A stretch of DNA of 64,000 nucleotides. Source: Aphrocallistes beatrix. Lineage: Eukaryota; Porifera; Hexactinellida; Sceptrulophora; Aphrocallistidae. The notes below the pieces were generated by a model. That model made no database searches. It was not told where the DNA came from and saw nothing but the letters and a program-made list of their open reading frames with translations. Positions 48,480 through 58,879 of this stretch are shown one piece after another. Position numbers and translations under genes: made by a program. Location: contig OY725505.1 of the NCBI GenBank assembly GCA_963281255.1, positions 2,728,001-2,792,000 on the forward strand. The letters are read 5' to 3'. Numbering within the stretch: position 1 is the first letter of the stretch; every line of letters begins with the position of its first letter.

Positions 48480-49030
48480 CGATTTTGAAAAATATGCTAG
48501 ATACTAGTTTCCAATGGTTAATATGGGGTTTTAGGAGTATAGATTTAGAATATCATATTTTCGGATCTACGTATAAGATTAATTATTTGTTTATTTTTGT
48601 GCTTCCAATAGATACATAAAGTAAACAAATTCCAAAAATAGGCTGGAGACTAACTTTCAACAGTTGACATGGGGGGGCATACCTAATTTACGAGACTGTC
48701 CCGTCCCGTAAATTAGGCATGCCCGACATGGGGTTTTAGGTGTGTAGATTTCGAATATCGTGTTTTCGAATCTATATGATATTTTTGTTTACTTTTTATT
48801 GCAATAGATACATGAAGTAAACAAATTCCTAAATAGGCTGAGCAGCTTCCAAGGTTCAGATGGGGTTTTTAGGGGTATTGTTTTCGAATAAAATATTTCC
48901 ATATCTATATGATAAATTATTTGTTAACTTTTGTTTACAATAGATAAACAGTAAACAAATTCAAAAAATAGGGTAAAAACTTGCTTTCAACTGTAGCATA
49001 GGATTTTATGGATGTAGATTTCGAATTCCT
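48480..49030. repeat. Tandem array of about 155-bp repeat units, right arm outer end
   Basis: Four units of the GTATCTA / TTCGAATATC / GGGGTTTTAGG repeat. Between units one and two is the palindromic GGCATACCTAATTTACG ... CGTAAATTAGGCATGCC insert. The arm match ends inside this array at 48880. Confidence 0.75.
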
Positions 49031-49247
49031 TTATCAGGGACCTAATTTTACTTCTGCAGTTCTGAATTCATGATTCATCTCAGATAAAATACGTTTGTTT
49101 TTTAGTTAATAATTAGAAAGTAATCAACCGTTTCTTTAATATCCCAGGGGCAGGCAGGACGCCTCTGAGGAGTGTTCGCTAGCCGCTTTACGCGAGTGCG
49201 AGAAGCGCGCTTGTAATAATATAAAATAAAATATAACAGTTGAGCAA

Positions 49248-50571
49248 TCATATATTTAAAGAAAAATATACGAAAAATACAGAAATCAGATTTACCATTG
49301 CTAAACACAAAAATGTACCAAAACCTCCAATTGTACTTAGCAAAAGGTAGAACACATTTATAACAATGAACATCGAAACAGTGACTGCTAGAGAGGTGAT
49401 AGGTAATGCAATTTCTTTGTAGGAAACAATTAATATCGCTAACAAGGAGTAGTATGTTAGACCCCAGCCAAACGAATATGCAAACGCATAAAGACCAATG
49501 TTCAAAATTGGCCAAAAAGATATCGATTGACAAATCAGTGAACTTTCATGCGTACAATGTAAATAATTATCTGAAATGAAATAGTAGATAGCCATGGAAA
49601 GGTGTGATAGGGTTTGGAGTATATTTCCGACTATGATTTGCCATTTCAGTTTGAAATATTTGAGTATTATGATCGAAACAATCGCACCTGCAGTTAGAAA
49701 TATTGGGTAGAAGAGTGATGCCACTTCTGGTTTCATTCCTTGCTGGTTTTGTAGGATGTGTGATGAAAAGGACACCATTGCTTCATGTCCACCGAACTCC
49801 TTGAAACACGAAAGTGCAACCATGAGAAGGATAGGTTTCAATACTTTCCATTTCCTTAGCGGATTTAAACTATCGATCCAAGTGAATTGTTTATCAGCAA
49901 GATTATTTTGAATATTCTGTAATTCAGAATCAGCATCAAAGTCTTCACCGTGTAGGTAGAGCAATGTTTTCTTTGCTTGTTCATCTAATCCCTGACTGAC
50001 GTACCATTCTGGTGATTTGGGACTGAATGAGAGTGATAAAGCAAATATAAATATGATGAATATACCGACTACAGCCAACCATCTGAATGGAAGATAAATT
50101 CCTAACGCATAAACGAGGAGGATTCCAATTCTGAAACAGAAGCCGCTAATCCCACCTAACACTCGACGCTGACTACTCAAACTTATCTCACTGATATACA
50201 TTTTTGAAAAGACTCCAGCACAACCTCCAAACACTCCCACCAAACACATGCCTGATATAATCACCATTGCTGAGTTTGCATTCGCTATTATTAACCAACC
50301 AATCCCACCAACAAGACAGCTTATCATCATAATGACATTGCTATTGATCCTATATTGTACTCCAAAAAATGTGCCTGCGATGCCTAGAAAAAATCCAAGC
50401 ATATGAATCGATGCAAAAACTGATAATTTCTCCTCACTAATAATCTTTTCTTGAATTAGCTGCCTTTGAGTGGGAGAAGCATATCCCAAAATAAATGCCA
50501 TTCCCAAAATAGATATATAGCTTGTTAAAGCGGCGAAATATGTCGGAATTTCTTTGTTTTTTTAACAGCAT
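49248..50571 (-). pseudogene. Divergent sugar-porter-like MFS transporter G, 5' frameshift
   Basis: All but the first codons are open: from LGMAFILGYASPTQRQ through SPKSPEWYVSQGLDEQAKKT and GWGLTYYSLLAILIVSYKE to FFVYFSLNI, 415 or more codons. Relative to transporter E the start region has one extra A (ATGCTGTTAAAAAAACAAAG against ATGCTGTTAAAAAATAAAG), so the original ATG at 50571 is out of frame. Translation could begin only at the Met within TM1, removing about 22 residues. It may therefore be a pseudogene or a gene with a shortened first helix. The coding body is the best preserved after E. Confidence 0.82.
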
Positions 50572-51147
50572 CTGGACAAATGATTTGATTGTTCATAGAT
50601 TCAAAGATATACTATATATATATATATATATATATATTTGAAGTAGTTGAACCCTCAAAAGGCTATTTTTTAATACGTAATGCATTTTTTCATGCAATCG
50701 TGCGTATGTTGTATTGAATTCAAACAATTGCAAACCTTTTAAAAACAAATGAGTTTGCTTAAAGACAAAGACTATGCTTAAAGACAAGATGATGACTCGA
50801 CTATCAGTAGCAAGAAAGATAATCGCTTTACTTTCGGATGACATCCTTAGTGCTTTCAAATCACTAAGGTTCTAAGAGTGTACTAAGCTCAGATTACACT
50901 GTCAAGTCAAATATGAGCTTAGACTTAACTACAGGGGACAAGTACTCCGCTACAGTAAATGGACTGATGTGATTGATTTTCGGGGGCCTAAATCGCTAAT
51001 TTTTATGGAGTCCCTAACTTGTTTCGAGGGCTTGGTATCCCCAAAATAATACAAATTACAACTTCTTCAAAACTCCAATACTTATCATTTCAACAGCAAT
51101 TTTTAAAAATGAAATAAAACAAAACAAATAAAAAACTGTGGTTAGTT
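50572..51147. other. Upstream region of transporter G
   Basis: Shared with the region above transporter E for about 170 bp, including a TA microsatellite at 50612-50637. After that it is unrecognised sequence with no gene. Confidence 0.45.
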
Positions 51148-52110
51148 CTGTTGCGTGGTATTCTGAGGCACCGTGGTATTTTGAGGCACTAGTCAAATTA
51201 ACCATGGATATTCAACTTGCGTGGTATTCTGAGGTACCGTGGTATTCTGAGGCAACACCAACCTGTGATCATGATGCGATCATTTACATAGTTCTAATTT
51301 AGACAATGACTTTCCATTTGAGTAGTGATACTTGTATGTTTTCCCTGCTCTAAATAGTGTATTGTGCTTCATGACCTGGAATGCTTATTAAATAATATGT
51401 TTATTCGTCTCATTATTCAGGACATACAATACAAATAGAAAAAAATTTGTGAGTACTGTTGCGTGGTATTTTGAGATATATCGTAGCATTCTGAGATTTT
51501 GTTTCGCTTACTCAAATGGCATTGTGGTTCAATCGGTTTCATCGTGACCTGATAACCACCGCCACCAAATTGTGGAACATGACACAATTTGATGGCATGA
51601 ATGAAACATATACTTTATCCATGGTCCATATGGGGTTCTACCATAGTAAATTGTGTCGCGTGCCATCAAATTGTGTCATGTTCCACAATTTGGTGGCGGT
51701 GGTTATCAGGTTACGATGAAACCGATTGAACCACAATGCCATTTGAGTAAGCGAAACAAAATCTCAGAATACTACGATATATCTCAAAATACCACGCAAC
51801 AGTACTCACAGATTTTTTTCTATTTGTATTGTATGTCCTGAATAATGAGACGAATAAACATATTATTTAATAAGCATTCCAGGTCATGAAGCACAATACA
51901 CTATTTAGAGCAGGGAAAACATACAAGTATCACTACTCAAATGGAAAGTCATTGTCTAAATTAGAACTATGTAAATGATCGCATCATGATCACAGGTTGG
52001 TGTTGCCTCAGAATACCACGGTACCTCAGAATACCACGCAAGTTGAATATCCATGGTTAATTTGACTAGTGCCTCAAAATACCACGGTGCCTCAGAATAC
52101 CACGCAACAG
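51148..52110. mobile_element. 963-bp near-perfect foldback (hairpin) element
   Basis: Arms 51148-51597 and 51661-52110, 450 bp each and equal in length, are reverse complements with very few mismatches (for example GTAGCATTCTGAG against GTAGTATTCTGAG). The 63-bp loop spans 51598-51660. Outer parts repeat GCGTGGTATTCTGAGG and CCGTGGTATTTTGAGG words; inner parts contain CCACCGCCACCAAATTGTGG. No transposase. It ends 58 bp from the stop codon of the sugar transporter on its 3' side. Confidence 0.93.
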
Positions 52111-52168
52111 TTCTACATAAGAAAATATACACGAAGAGCAGAAGAATCAGAGCTTGCTGACTCACTAT

Positions 52169-53614
52169 CTAAACCATATTAGAATAAATCTTATTCTGCG
52201 TCTTCTTAAACCAACAGAATATAGTGTTACCTTGAAACAGCTTTTCTAGTTCTGTAATCGATTTCCCCTTCGTCTCTGGCACAAACAAACAAACAAGAAT
52301 GCCTATAACTATATTGACAAGAGCCAAAGCAAATAGGAAATAGGATCTGGGTACTCTTGCAGATATGATAGGGTATAACGTTGAGATGAGAAATCCAGTA
52401 ATAAACAAAATGGTTATGCCAGCACCTGTGAAGATATGCTTGACTTTCAACGGAATGATTTCTCCAAGGACGATGTAGCCTATAGGACCGCATCCAAGCG
52501 TAAATGAAGTGCCAAACAAAATTATGCTTAGAATAGGCCAGGCTATGATTGATGGACTTTGACACACAACAAAATAAGCTGAGTTATTAGGTGAGTTTAC
52601 TTGAGGACATATTTGATCAACTGTTGTGAAATAGGTTGCCATCAGAATGTGCGAGGTTATGATGCCTATGATTGAAACTAAGAGGAGAGCTTTTCTCCCG
52701 ACTTTATCGATCAAAATCATGTTGATAATACTAGAAATTATAAGACCAATTGGAAGAACTAATCCAATGAGATTAGGATCAATACTCCCATTAGCTAGCA
52801 GCGAGGAAGTATAGCTAGAGAAGAGACTCACGCCTGCGGTTTGATTTGCTACTAGTAACAATATAGCAACACACCCCGCTTTTAAGATATACGGCTTACA
52901 CAGGAAAGATAGTTTTGACCTAAATGGAATATTTTCTTCCTTTAAAATCACTTTAATTTCTTCAATTTCCTTAATAGAATCATATTCTTTGTTTCGTAAT
53001 CTTTTCAAAGTAGAAAGAGCTCGCTTATCCAACTCTCTCCGTAGCAAGTAAGTAGGAGTGTAAGGCGCAATTGAAAGTAGAAAAATCTGGAGCAAACATA
53101 GAAAGGACACTATGTAAGCAATCCAAGCATAATTCAACAGAATTCCTAAGATGTAAATGGTTAAGATTCCACTTGAAATCGAAATTCCAGAAATGCTAAG
53201 GTGCCTGCCCCTTGTACTCTTATGTGCTAACTCAGCTACGTATATCGGTAAAATGGGTATAGATAATCCACTTCCCAGCCCAGTTACTACCCTGCCAAAG
53301 ATCAGCACTGCTGGAACTCTACTGAAACCGATAATCATCCATCCTGCTGAACTAATCGACGCGCCTACGATAATAACTGGTTTCCTACCCAGACAGTACA
53401 TCAGAGGCATGGCTATTAACCCACTAATTGCTGCGGATAGGAAGAAGGCTCCCGTGAATATTCCGTACTGATAACCATTTAAGATGTTGCTGTTCTTAAT
53501 TTCACGCGCTATTGGAGAAGGGAAACCGTAGTTCAATCCGAGTGTTAGGAATCCAATGTCGGAGGATAGAGTGCAATAGAGAACTCTCCATTCGGAGAGA
53601 TAGAATAGATTCAT
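52169..53614 (-). CDS. Canonical sugar-porter (SLC2/Tret1-like) transporter
   Basis: 481 residues, single exon, the only clearly intact standard sugar transporter here. Family motifs in order: YCLGRKP between TM2 and TM3 (the G-R-K/R loop), YVAELAHKSTRGRH between TM4 and TM5 (E...R-G-R), PYTPTYLLRRE after TM6 (P-E-S-P-R-W-L position), ANQTAGVSLFSSYTS in TM7, DKVGRKA between TM8 and TM9, GCGPIGYIVLGEIIPLKVK in TM10-11 (G-P-x-x-W...E...P) and VPETKGKSITELEKLF after TM12. Length fits the class of insect Tret1 and mammalian GLUT6/8, which move trehalose or hexoses down their gradient. The start MNLFYLSEWRVLYC is the first ATG of the frame. Its 3' third was copied into both arms of the inverted duplication (31240, 40694), and a long hairpin lies just after the stop. 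Confidence 0.95.
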   Translation of the reverse strand: MNLFYLSEWRVLYCTLSSDIGFLTLGLNYGFPSPIAREIKNSNILNGYQYGIFTGAFFLSAAISGLIAMPLMYCLGRKPVIIVGASISSAGWMIIGFSRVPAVLIFGRVVTGLGSGLSIPILPIYVAELAHKSTRGRHLSISGISISSGILTIYILGILLNYAWIAYIVSFLCLLQIFLLSIAPYTPTYLLRRELDKRALSTLKRLRNKEYDSIKEIEEIKVILKEENIPFRSKLSFLCKPYILKAGCVAILLLVANQTAGVSLFSSYTSSLLANGSIDPNLIGLVLPIGLIISSIINMILIDKVGRKALLLVSIIGIITSHILMATYFTTVDQICPQVNSPNNSAYFVVCQSPSIIAWPILSIILFGTSFTLGCGPIGYIVLGEIIPLKVKHIFTGAGITILFITGFLISTLYPIISARVPRSYFLFALALVNIVIGILVCLFVPETKGKSITELEKLFQGNTIFCWFKKTQNKIYSNMV

Positions 53615-55011
53615 GTCTATCTAACAGATGTGAACTAACATAATAATATAATATGACATATTAAGCTAACCCACAGACAAAGTATTCGGCAAATTATAAT
53701 ACAAATTTACTAAAGTAGGTTTATCCGTTAAAACCCCTTTTGATTTCAACTTAAGTGATTAGTTTCATGCCAAAAATGATCAATTTGTGCCACTTCCCAT
53801 CAAATATGACCACCTATTATATTAAAACTCGATTTATCAGCTATAACTAATTGACTAGAGAAAGTGTTAGCCGCATAAAGCTGATTTTTCGATTTTTGCT
53901 TAGTATTTTGTGACTGGTTCAAACAAGTGTTTGAGTTAATCCAGTTTAAACATTTCCCAGTCGGTGTCAGTAGCCTATACATGGCAACCTCAGCAAGGGA
54001 AAAAGTCCTAAGTAGTATTTTAGCGGGATATAATATATTTGTATTAGTCCTATATACTGAAAAGCGAGTTATTAAAAAGTCCATGCGCAATGGACTTTTT
54101 AATATATGGAAAAGCTGGACAATTCCACCCTTTGGAACGTTTTCGCGGGACATTACTTTCAGCATAAGTCCGAAAAAGCTGGACGTCCCACCAAAAACTG
54201 GACAGTTGGCAAGTATGGTACTAGCCGATCTGTGGTTCTTATTACCATTGACCGGTGGTGTCAATAGTCAATATGTGGCTCTCATTGCCACCGATTGGTT
54301 CTTGTCAATAACTTCACGCTTAGATTAGTTGGATGGAAAGAGATAGGACTAATTATATCAAATAAAGTTGAATTGAAGGAATACTATACCGCTAATTTTA
54401 GATCAATCCTTAGTATGCATTGAATATGCACAGTGAAAGTATAAATAGAGCAGATAGCACTAGAGAAGCAGGCAATTAAATCTCTCTCCATGTCATTCTT
54501 TTTTGTGTGGAAGGAGATTTTGAGTTTTGAAAAACGTAAACAACCGTATTAAACTTGCTTTCTTCGTTAGCCTTCAAATGCTTTCTTCGTTAGCCTGCAT
54601 TGCTCTCTTCTAAGAGAGCGTGTGTAGGTTCAACCGGTCTGAGGTTCCTCTCCATAAGCAACCCCGCAATCACCTGGAGGTGCCTGGGGTAGGAGAGGGC
54701 TGAAGACCACTCTGTCTATTCGAAACGGAGGTCTCAATTGGAAGTTGAACCAACGTTTTGAATAATCAGAGTATGAAATAGAACAATGAAATAGAACAGC
54801 ATGTATACTATATATATGCATGTATGTCCCTATGCGCGACCTTTCGGAATCTAATAGCCCTTACACTGAATGGAATGTATCAACTGTCCTTCTAACGTAA
54901 ATATTTGTATTCATCCATCTGCTTTATTGCAATTATAATATTACTAAACTGATTCAAACTATAAACATTAGACCTATTCCACACTTGTCATACTGCATAA
55001 TAACAGATCAG
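53615..55011. other. Intergenic, no gene supported
   Basis: 54070-54104 is a perfect 15-bp-arm hairpin (TATTAAAAAGTCCAT / ATGGACTTTTTAATA). GACGTCCCACCAAAAACTGG at about 54182 recurs as GACGTCCCACCAAAAACGGG at about 55396, indicating a repeat family. The overlapping open frames at 53800-54328 on both strands are in this repeat and are not supported as genes. Confidence 0.45.
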
Positions 55012-55366
55012 AGTCCGACAACTCGCAACACCGACAATTCGCAACGTGAAGACTCATGAATATTTTGATATTTAGTTTCAATTATAAGTTTTCCTTTAAA
55101 TTGGTTTCAGAGAAGCTAATCGAAGGAGATTACATTTATGGGAAACAGTGAAGAATTGTTAATACATAGTTAAATACTTGACTTCGCAAATTAAAAGGAA
55201 TAATAAAGTAGTAGATTTTATGAGGATAGTCATGTTGCGAATTATCATACATAATACACCAATTTAAAGGAAAACTTATAATTGAAACTAATTAATCAAA
55301 AGACTAACGAGTCTAACGTTGCGAATTGTCGGTGTTGCGAGTTGTCTGCTGCGAATTGTCGGACTC
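55012..55366. mobile_element. Inverted-repeat (foldback-type) element
   Basis: The left end AGTCCGACAACTCGCAACAC and the following CGACAATTCGCAACGT are mirrored at the right. The inner stretch TAGTTTCAATTATAAGTTTTC is also mirrored by GAAAACTTATAATTGAAACTA. 355 bp, target duplication unclear. Confidence 0.65.
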
Positions 55367-55539
55367 CCCAATGGAAGGAAGAGTGAAAAGGCGGGACGTC
55401 CCACCAAAAACGGGACGGTTGGCATGTATGATATTATGAGGTGTATTTTTATCAAGTATAAATATTTTGTTCGAGTTAGTTTTACATCACACGCATTTAA
55501 GTATTCCATTTCCTATTTCTCATCATTAAATATTGTAAA

Positions 55540-56230
55540 TCTAAATTTGGAACTGCTTTTCTATTATTTTCATCTGTAACTAACAACTCATTTCTATCCA
55601 CTGTTAGACTTCTAGGGCAACTAAGCACTCCTACACTCTTATTCATTAACTTAAAATTTGATATTTGTAATTTTAAGATTGGAAGATCGCTTACAAACTC
55701 CCATCTTTCATAGAGAGCTATGTCATAGGGAATATTCACTTGAAGAGTAACTAGCAGTCCCTACCGAAATCTGTTAGGAATTTGCCGTATTTAGAGAATA
55801 TTTGAATTCTGATGTTGCCAGTATCACACACATAGATCTTCTCTTCTATCCTGACACCGTGAGTGCTGTATTGGAATTCTCCTTTATTTGTTCCAAACTT
55901 CCCGATACACAAAGACAGGTTCCAGTTTGTCAGAGTAGAGTCTACTCACTTCCTGAACAGTTCCTATCCTCTCCAGCTGTTGAAGGAGAGATTGGAGATA
56001 TCCTGTGTTCTGTTTTATGAATTTAAGTTTGAATTTTGATGAATACTCATGCCATTCAGCGCTTTGCGATCATCTGCTCCAATTCTAGGACCTGTTTCTT
56101 CTTCAACTCCTCCTTGCTCAGGTGTTCAGCTTCAGATCGTTGAGTTGCTGGAGCAGCTCATCTCTTCTGATGATTAATGTCCTGATAACCTTGTCAAAGT
56201 ATGATCAAATTTCTTGTTTTACTCCTGAAA
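55540..56230 (-). pseudogene. Coiled-coil / NHL-repeat protein relic
   Basis: On the minus strand, near 56200-56070, frames read DKVIRTLIIRRDELLQQLND and then HLSKEELKKKQVLELEQMI, a coiled coil split by a frameshift. From about 55950, FGTNKGEFQYSTHGVRIEEK is followed by IYVCDTGNIRIQIFSKYGKF, a textbook NHL repeat (Y-V-x-D-T-x-N-x-R-I-Q-I-F). After another shift near 55755, VNIPYDIAL and SCPRSLTVDRNELLVTDENN give a second NHL-like unit. This order is that of TRIM/NHL-type proteins. No RING or B-box is visible upstream. Several frameshifts and stops make it a pseudogene. Confidence 0.7.
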
Positions 56231-56380
56231 ATGTGTCCAATGGATTATTGATTGGATTTATTTATGAGAATATTGTCTCCCTTTTAAACGTGTTAGAATT
56301 GTGTCGTTTTATAGCTAGGACATAAGTTGATTGAATAATTTTAGGCTGAATACAATCCCTATGGTTAAGAGTGGGGGCTT

Positions 56381-56386
56381 TTTATT
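56381..56386 (-). other. Candidate poly(A) signal of the Frizzled-like gene
   Basis: AATAAA on the minus strand about 70 bp after the stop at 56458. Confidence 0.45.
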
Positions 56387-56457
56387 AAATAATATTGACA
56401 CAACAAGGATGAAAAGCTTTTAACTAAAAAAAATTTACATCATAAAGGTGTTCTTAT

Positions 56458-58044
56458 CTAAAGTTCTTGTGTTATTACAACTTTTTCCTCTTTCCCGCTT
56501 CCTCCTGAACTTGTCTGGTTAGTATGAGACCGGAAACGAATACTTCCAACAGCTGTTCTAGCACGAGAGACCGCACGATGAAACGGATTGCGACAGATAT
56601 TCCTGAATATAACGTTCCATGCATCCCTTGTTTCTTTCGTTGTTAATATGATCAATAGGAGGATTGTCCATATACCTAACCCGATATCACCGATGATCGT
56701 GAATACCGGAGATGAAAATGCTTTATAGTCTGAAGAACAAATTCTTATTGAGACGCGAAATAACTCTAAGTTTTTCTGAATAGTCAAACACGCCCAAAAC
56801 TCTTCCAACTTAAAGTTGAATATTCGTGTCAGCCTCGCTTCATAAGAAGCCTCGAGTAAGACAACAAAAACAGCAAAACCTAAACAAACAGCGAAAAGAA
56901 TCAACCGAATTTCAAAGCTTTTCAACTGAATCCTATGGCGGCCTTCTAGTAAGACTAATTTTTGCATTTGCAACTTGTAAAGGGTGATAGTAATAATAGT
57001 GAGAGAAATGGCTGTTACTAGCAATAAGGGTAGGATGACGAACACTAAAACAGCTATTGAATCAAGTGCGAAAGGAATTTGTGGTAAACGGACGAAAGAG
57101 TATTTCTTGAAAGCAATTAGATAGACAGCGGGTATTATGAGGGGAATACCAAATGATATGATGGCTTCAATGGTGAAAATTTTTATTTGAGTTCTCTTAG
57201 ATGCAGTGATACGCAGTTGAGGCCAAAATACGATGATGAAGACATTGATGGTTCCGCAGAGAAACCATAAGTTAAATGATAAATAAGCGAAATGTAACAC
57301 AAAACCGATGAAGCTTAAGTACAATGGTGGATCGTGTGCTACAATGGAGTAATCTTCATTTCGCTATGCACAGAAGAAGTTATAGGGGCCTGCTATTGCA
57401 GCAGCTGCAAGGAAGAAACTAAATATGACCGCATTGATGAACATAAATAAATAGTTTATCTGCGGAACTTTGAAGGTTCCAGGAACTCGAAGCAGGATGA
57501 GAAGACCAATCAAGGAGAAGGCAAGGTCGATCACCCCAGCGAGAATGGTGGTGACTCTGTAGGCGGTGAAATAGCTTTCTCCAAATGGATGCCATAAGCC
57601 ACAAGTTGGCACACACATGGTACAGTTAAACACGTAGTTAGTGGGGCATGTTATTGTGAGGTTGGAAAGAAGCATGGATTCATTTTGTTGTGGAAGGCAT
57701 TTAGGAGGCAAAATTGATTTGTTTGTGGTAATTGTTTCATTCAACATTTCAACATAGGGCCTGGTCATGTTAGTCAGGGATGGACGAGTTAACACTCCTA
57801 CAATGAGAGGAATAGTTAAACCGAACCAAATGATACTAATCGCAGCGACTAAAATAATGGTGTAGAGCACCTGGAATATTTTCTTGTGTTGGGCCATTTT
57901 AGTTGCATACTTGTTCAACGCCTCTTGGGTTGATGAGACAGATATTCTCGAACTTTTGGTTGGAGGTATTGAAGCTGCATCAGGGATTGTCACAGACTCC
58001 TCCACGTTTTTATTTTCCTGCAAAATCACTTCTTGCTTTTCCAT
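56458..58044 (-). CDS. Frizzled/Smoothened-like 7TM receptor with one in-frame TAG
   Basis: A single frame of 528 sense-length codons broken only by TAG at 57364-57366, between TM2 (ending PYNFFCA) and the loop before TM3 (RNEDYSIVAHDPP). Layout: a cytosolic-type tail of about 55 residues rich in Ser/Thr, a hydrophobic segment (about 57-86), a loop of about 70 residues with at least five N-glycosylation sites (NMT, NET, NES, NLT, NCT) and a Cys-rich CTMCVPTCGLWHPFG, then seven membrane segments. Right after the last one is KETRDAW, resembling the K-T-x-x-x-W signal of Frizzled receptors, but with the order altered. No cysteine-rich Frizzled domain at the N-terminus. The family call is moderate; a related non-Wnt class of 7TM receptors is possible. 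The TAG may be a nonsense allele, a dying gene, a read error or read-through. The gene itself ends with TAG. Confidence 0.72.
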
Positions 58045-58134
58045 CTCGTAAATGTTAAAATTATTTCAAAAGTATAATAATATATTTCATTGTGATTATT
58101 ATATATCAGTATTGGTTAGCCTATATAAAGACTG

Positions 58135-58146
58135 CTATTTATAACC
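58135..58146 (-). promoter_or_regulatory. TATA-like box of the Frizzled-like gene
   Basis: GGTTATAAATAG on the minus strand, about 95 bp before the ATG at 58044. A second candidate, CTTTATATAGG, lies about 15 bp closer to the gene. No other core elements are clear. Confidence 0.4.
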
Positions 58147-58692
58147 TTTTCTAAATATGCTCTTCTATCTTCCTTTTGTCCATTGAACTTTCTACGCCAC
58201 AATTCGATGTTACATACTGATTACAGTGTCCGTGCAATGACTTTGTGTTTCAAAGGTTTCAGCATATTATTTAATATCAAAACGTGGATACTAATTTGTC
58301 CTTTTAGCATATATGATAGCGGTAAATTTAACCAGTCAAATGATGTAAGTAATATTATATGTATGTAATATGATTGATAAGGTAGTTAAACTTTAGATTA
58401 AACTCAATGGTTGTATGTTTATGATAAGTGTGTGCGTGTGTTACTGTAGGTTTAAAATAATCATTTAGGTATAGAGGGAGGGGTAATTTTATGCGCTGAG
58501 TGACATTTGGTGAATGCAACCAATCAATCATCTGACCTTTCTATCATTTAGTAGGACACGTAGGACATAGGCTCCGGTAGGGTAGGGAAGGCCATGGCCT
58601 TACCAATAATTTGTCAGAGGCTATTACCTTCTATTAGCATAATACGATTTTCCATCCTACCAATCCTCATTCCGTGTCTACGCCCATGTGAC
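58147..58692. other. Intergenic, no gene seen
   Basis: Upstream of the Frizzled-like gene. From about 58560 a palindromic patch GGTAGGGTAGGGAAGGCCAT ... GGCCTTACC may be an old element end. Confidence 0.4.
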
Positions 58693-58866
58693 CAGGGTTT
58701 CATCCAGCTTTCCGAAGTCATACGCCTAAATGGGCGCCACCATTTTTCTACGCGCCTAGACTCTATATATGTTTTATGCCACTCGCATAAATCATACGCC
58801 TAATTATGATCCATAGGATCAAATACGCGCCTCTAGGCGCGCCCAGTACGCCTGGATGAAAGCCTG
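58693..58866. mobile_element. hAT-type MITE (8-bp target duplication)
   Basis: A 174-bp element, CAGGGTTTCATCCAG ... CTGGATGAAAGCCTG, flanked by CATGTGAC (58685-58692) and CATGTAAC (58867-58874). Internal CATACGCCTAA and GCGCGCCTA words. Confidence 0.82.
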
Positions 58867-58879
58867 CATGTAACAGTCC

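Larger units (their letters stand above)
40667..48880. repeat. Right arm of large inverted duplication
   Basis: Mirror image of 20540-31826. Coordinates of paired points add to about 72,490 near the inside (30998/41491, 31826/40667) and drift outward because of indels: MITEs at 42920 and 47242 are extra here, while two long segments are extra on the left. Confidence 0.9.

Noticed and set aside
53800-54328. Open frames of 154 (minus) and 133 (plus) codons
   Set aside because: They overlap each other on opposite strands in a repeat-derived patch and show no domain or family motif.
54620-54640. Possible tRNA-derived SINE, because AGGTTCAACC resembles a B box
   Set aside because: No A box at the right distance, no tRNA-like fold and no tail or target duplication seen.
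33459-57366. Idea that TAG is read as a sense codon, because two genes are broken only by TAG
   Set aside because: The Frizzled-like gene itself ends in TAG, TAG also terminates other frames, and other stops and frameshifts occur in the same array. Independent nonsense changes are simpler.
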